Of a stretch of DNA of 5,448 nt, positions 5,381 through 5,448 are shown piece by piece. The notes beneath the pieces are model-generated. The model searched no databases. It was not told the DNA's origin and worked only from the letters and a program-made list of their open reading frames with translations. Every line of letters starts with the position of its first letter. Position 1 is the first letter of the stretch. The position numbers and the translations under genes were made by a program. This DNA comes from Actinomycetota bacterium (GTDB taxonomy: Bacteria > Actinomycetota > Actinomycetes > Actinomycetales > Microbacteriaceae). The DNA lies in the NCBI GenBank assembly GCA_009702405.1, contig WLIC01000052.1:1-5448 (forward strand), in the 5' to 3' direction.

Positions 5381-5448
5381 CTAGTTATCTTCAGTAATAG
5401 CAGACTCAATAGATACCGTTGAGGCATCTAGAAATAAGCACCATTGCA
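5381..5448 (-). CDS. C-terminal end of a gene running off the window
   Basis: On the minus strand the frame from 5446 down to the TAG at 5383-5381 is open for 21 codons (ending LDASTVSIESAITEDN) with normal-looking composition. The other two minus frames each contain stops. It ends five bases before the SHOCT gene, the close spacing seen throughout this window. The tail is too short to identify the family. It could be a chance open frame, but the position and the acidic, serine-containing end make a real gene more likely. Confidence 0.5.
   Translation of the reverse strand, partial: QWCLFLDASTVSIESAITEDN

Noticed and set aside
5382..5403. Leaderless promoter for the SHOCT gene (TAACTA six bases before the ATG)
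   Set aside because: The hexamer lacks the final T, the -35 is poor, and it coincides with the stop codon of the preceding minus-strand frame; cotranscription is simpler.
1..5448. CRISPR arrays, insertion sequences, prophage or attachment sites, including at the tRNA 3' end
   Set aside because: No spaced direct repeats, transposase or integrase motifs, or duplicated tRNA 3' segment were found in the window.

Overview
The window reads as a compact chromosomal segment of a low-GC, probably small-genome actinobacterium. A Wbl (WhiB) regulator is diagnostic of Actinobacteria. The soluble PdtaS-type histidine kinase convergent with a WhiB1-like gene matches the pdtaS/whiB1 arrangement known from mycobacteria. 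Base composition is well below that of most actinobacteria, and genes abut or overlap by a few bases. Planktonic freshwater or marine lineages (small Microbacteriaceae of the Luna type, or Nanopelagicales) fit, but this assignment is inference.

Left part (1-3344, plus strand): a tightly packed run of four genes. It holds the end of an unrecognised small protein (possibly Rv3235-like), a membrane-anchored SAF/CpaB-like protein, a TadZ/CpaE/MinD-like P-loop ATPase, and a cytosolic PdtaS-like sensor kinase. The SAF and ATPase genes overlap by ATGA, and the kinase GTG follows the ATPase stop directly, so the run is probably one operon. No other pilus (tad/flp) gene is visible.

Middle (3341-4588): a WhiB1-like iron-sulfur regulator on the minus strand, whose stop overlaps the kinase stop. 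A 145-base divergent control region follows, then a small four-helix membrane protein on the plus strand. That gene's stop in turn overlaps the stop of a minus-strand Bcp-type peroxiredoxin. Redox and signalling functions therefore cluster here: PdtaS, WhiB and peroxiredoxin.

Right part (4589-5448): a 78-base gap carries back-to-back promoters for the peroxiredoxin (apparently leaderless) and for a tRNA-Lys(CUU). A strong hairpin follows the tRNA. Next is a minus-strand protein with a C-terminal SHOCT domain, and then the last 21 codons of another minus-strand gene that runs off the window.

No CRISPR array, insertion sequence, prophage or rRNA was seen. The genes look native. The most interesting items are the pilus-less SAF/ATPase pair tied to pdtaS, the ATPase lacking the signature lysine, the cysteine-free sensor half of PdtaS, and the palindrome inside the putative whiB promoter.
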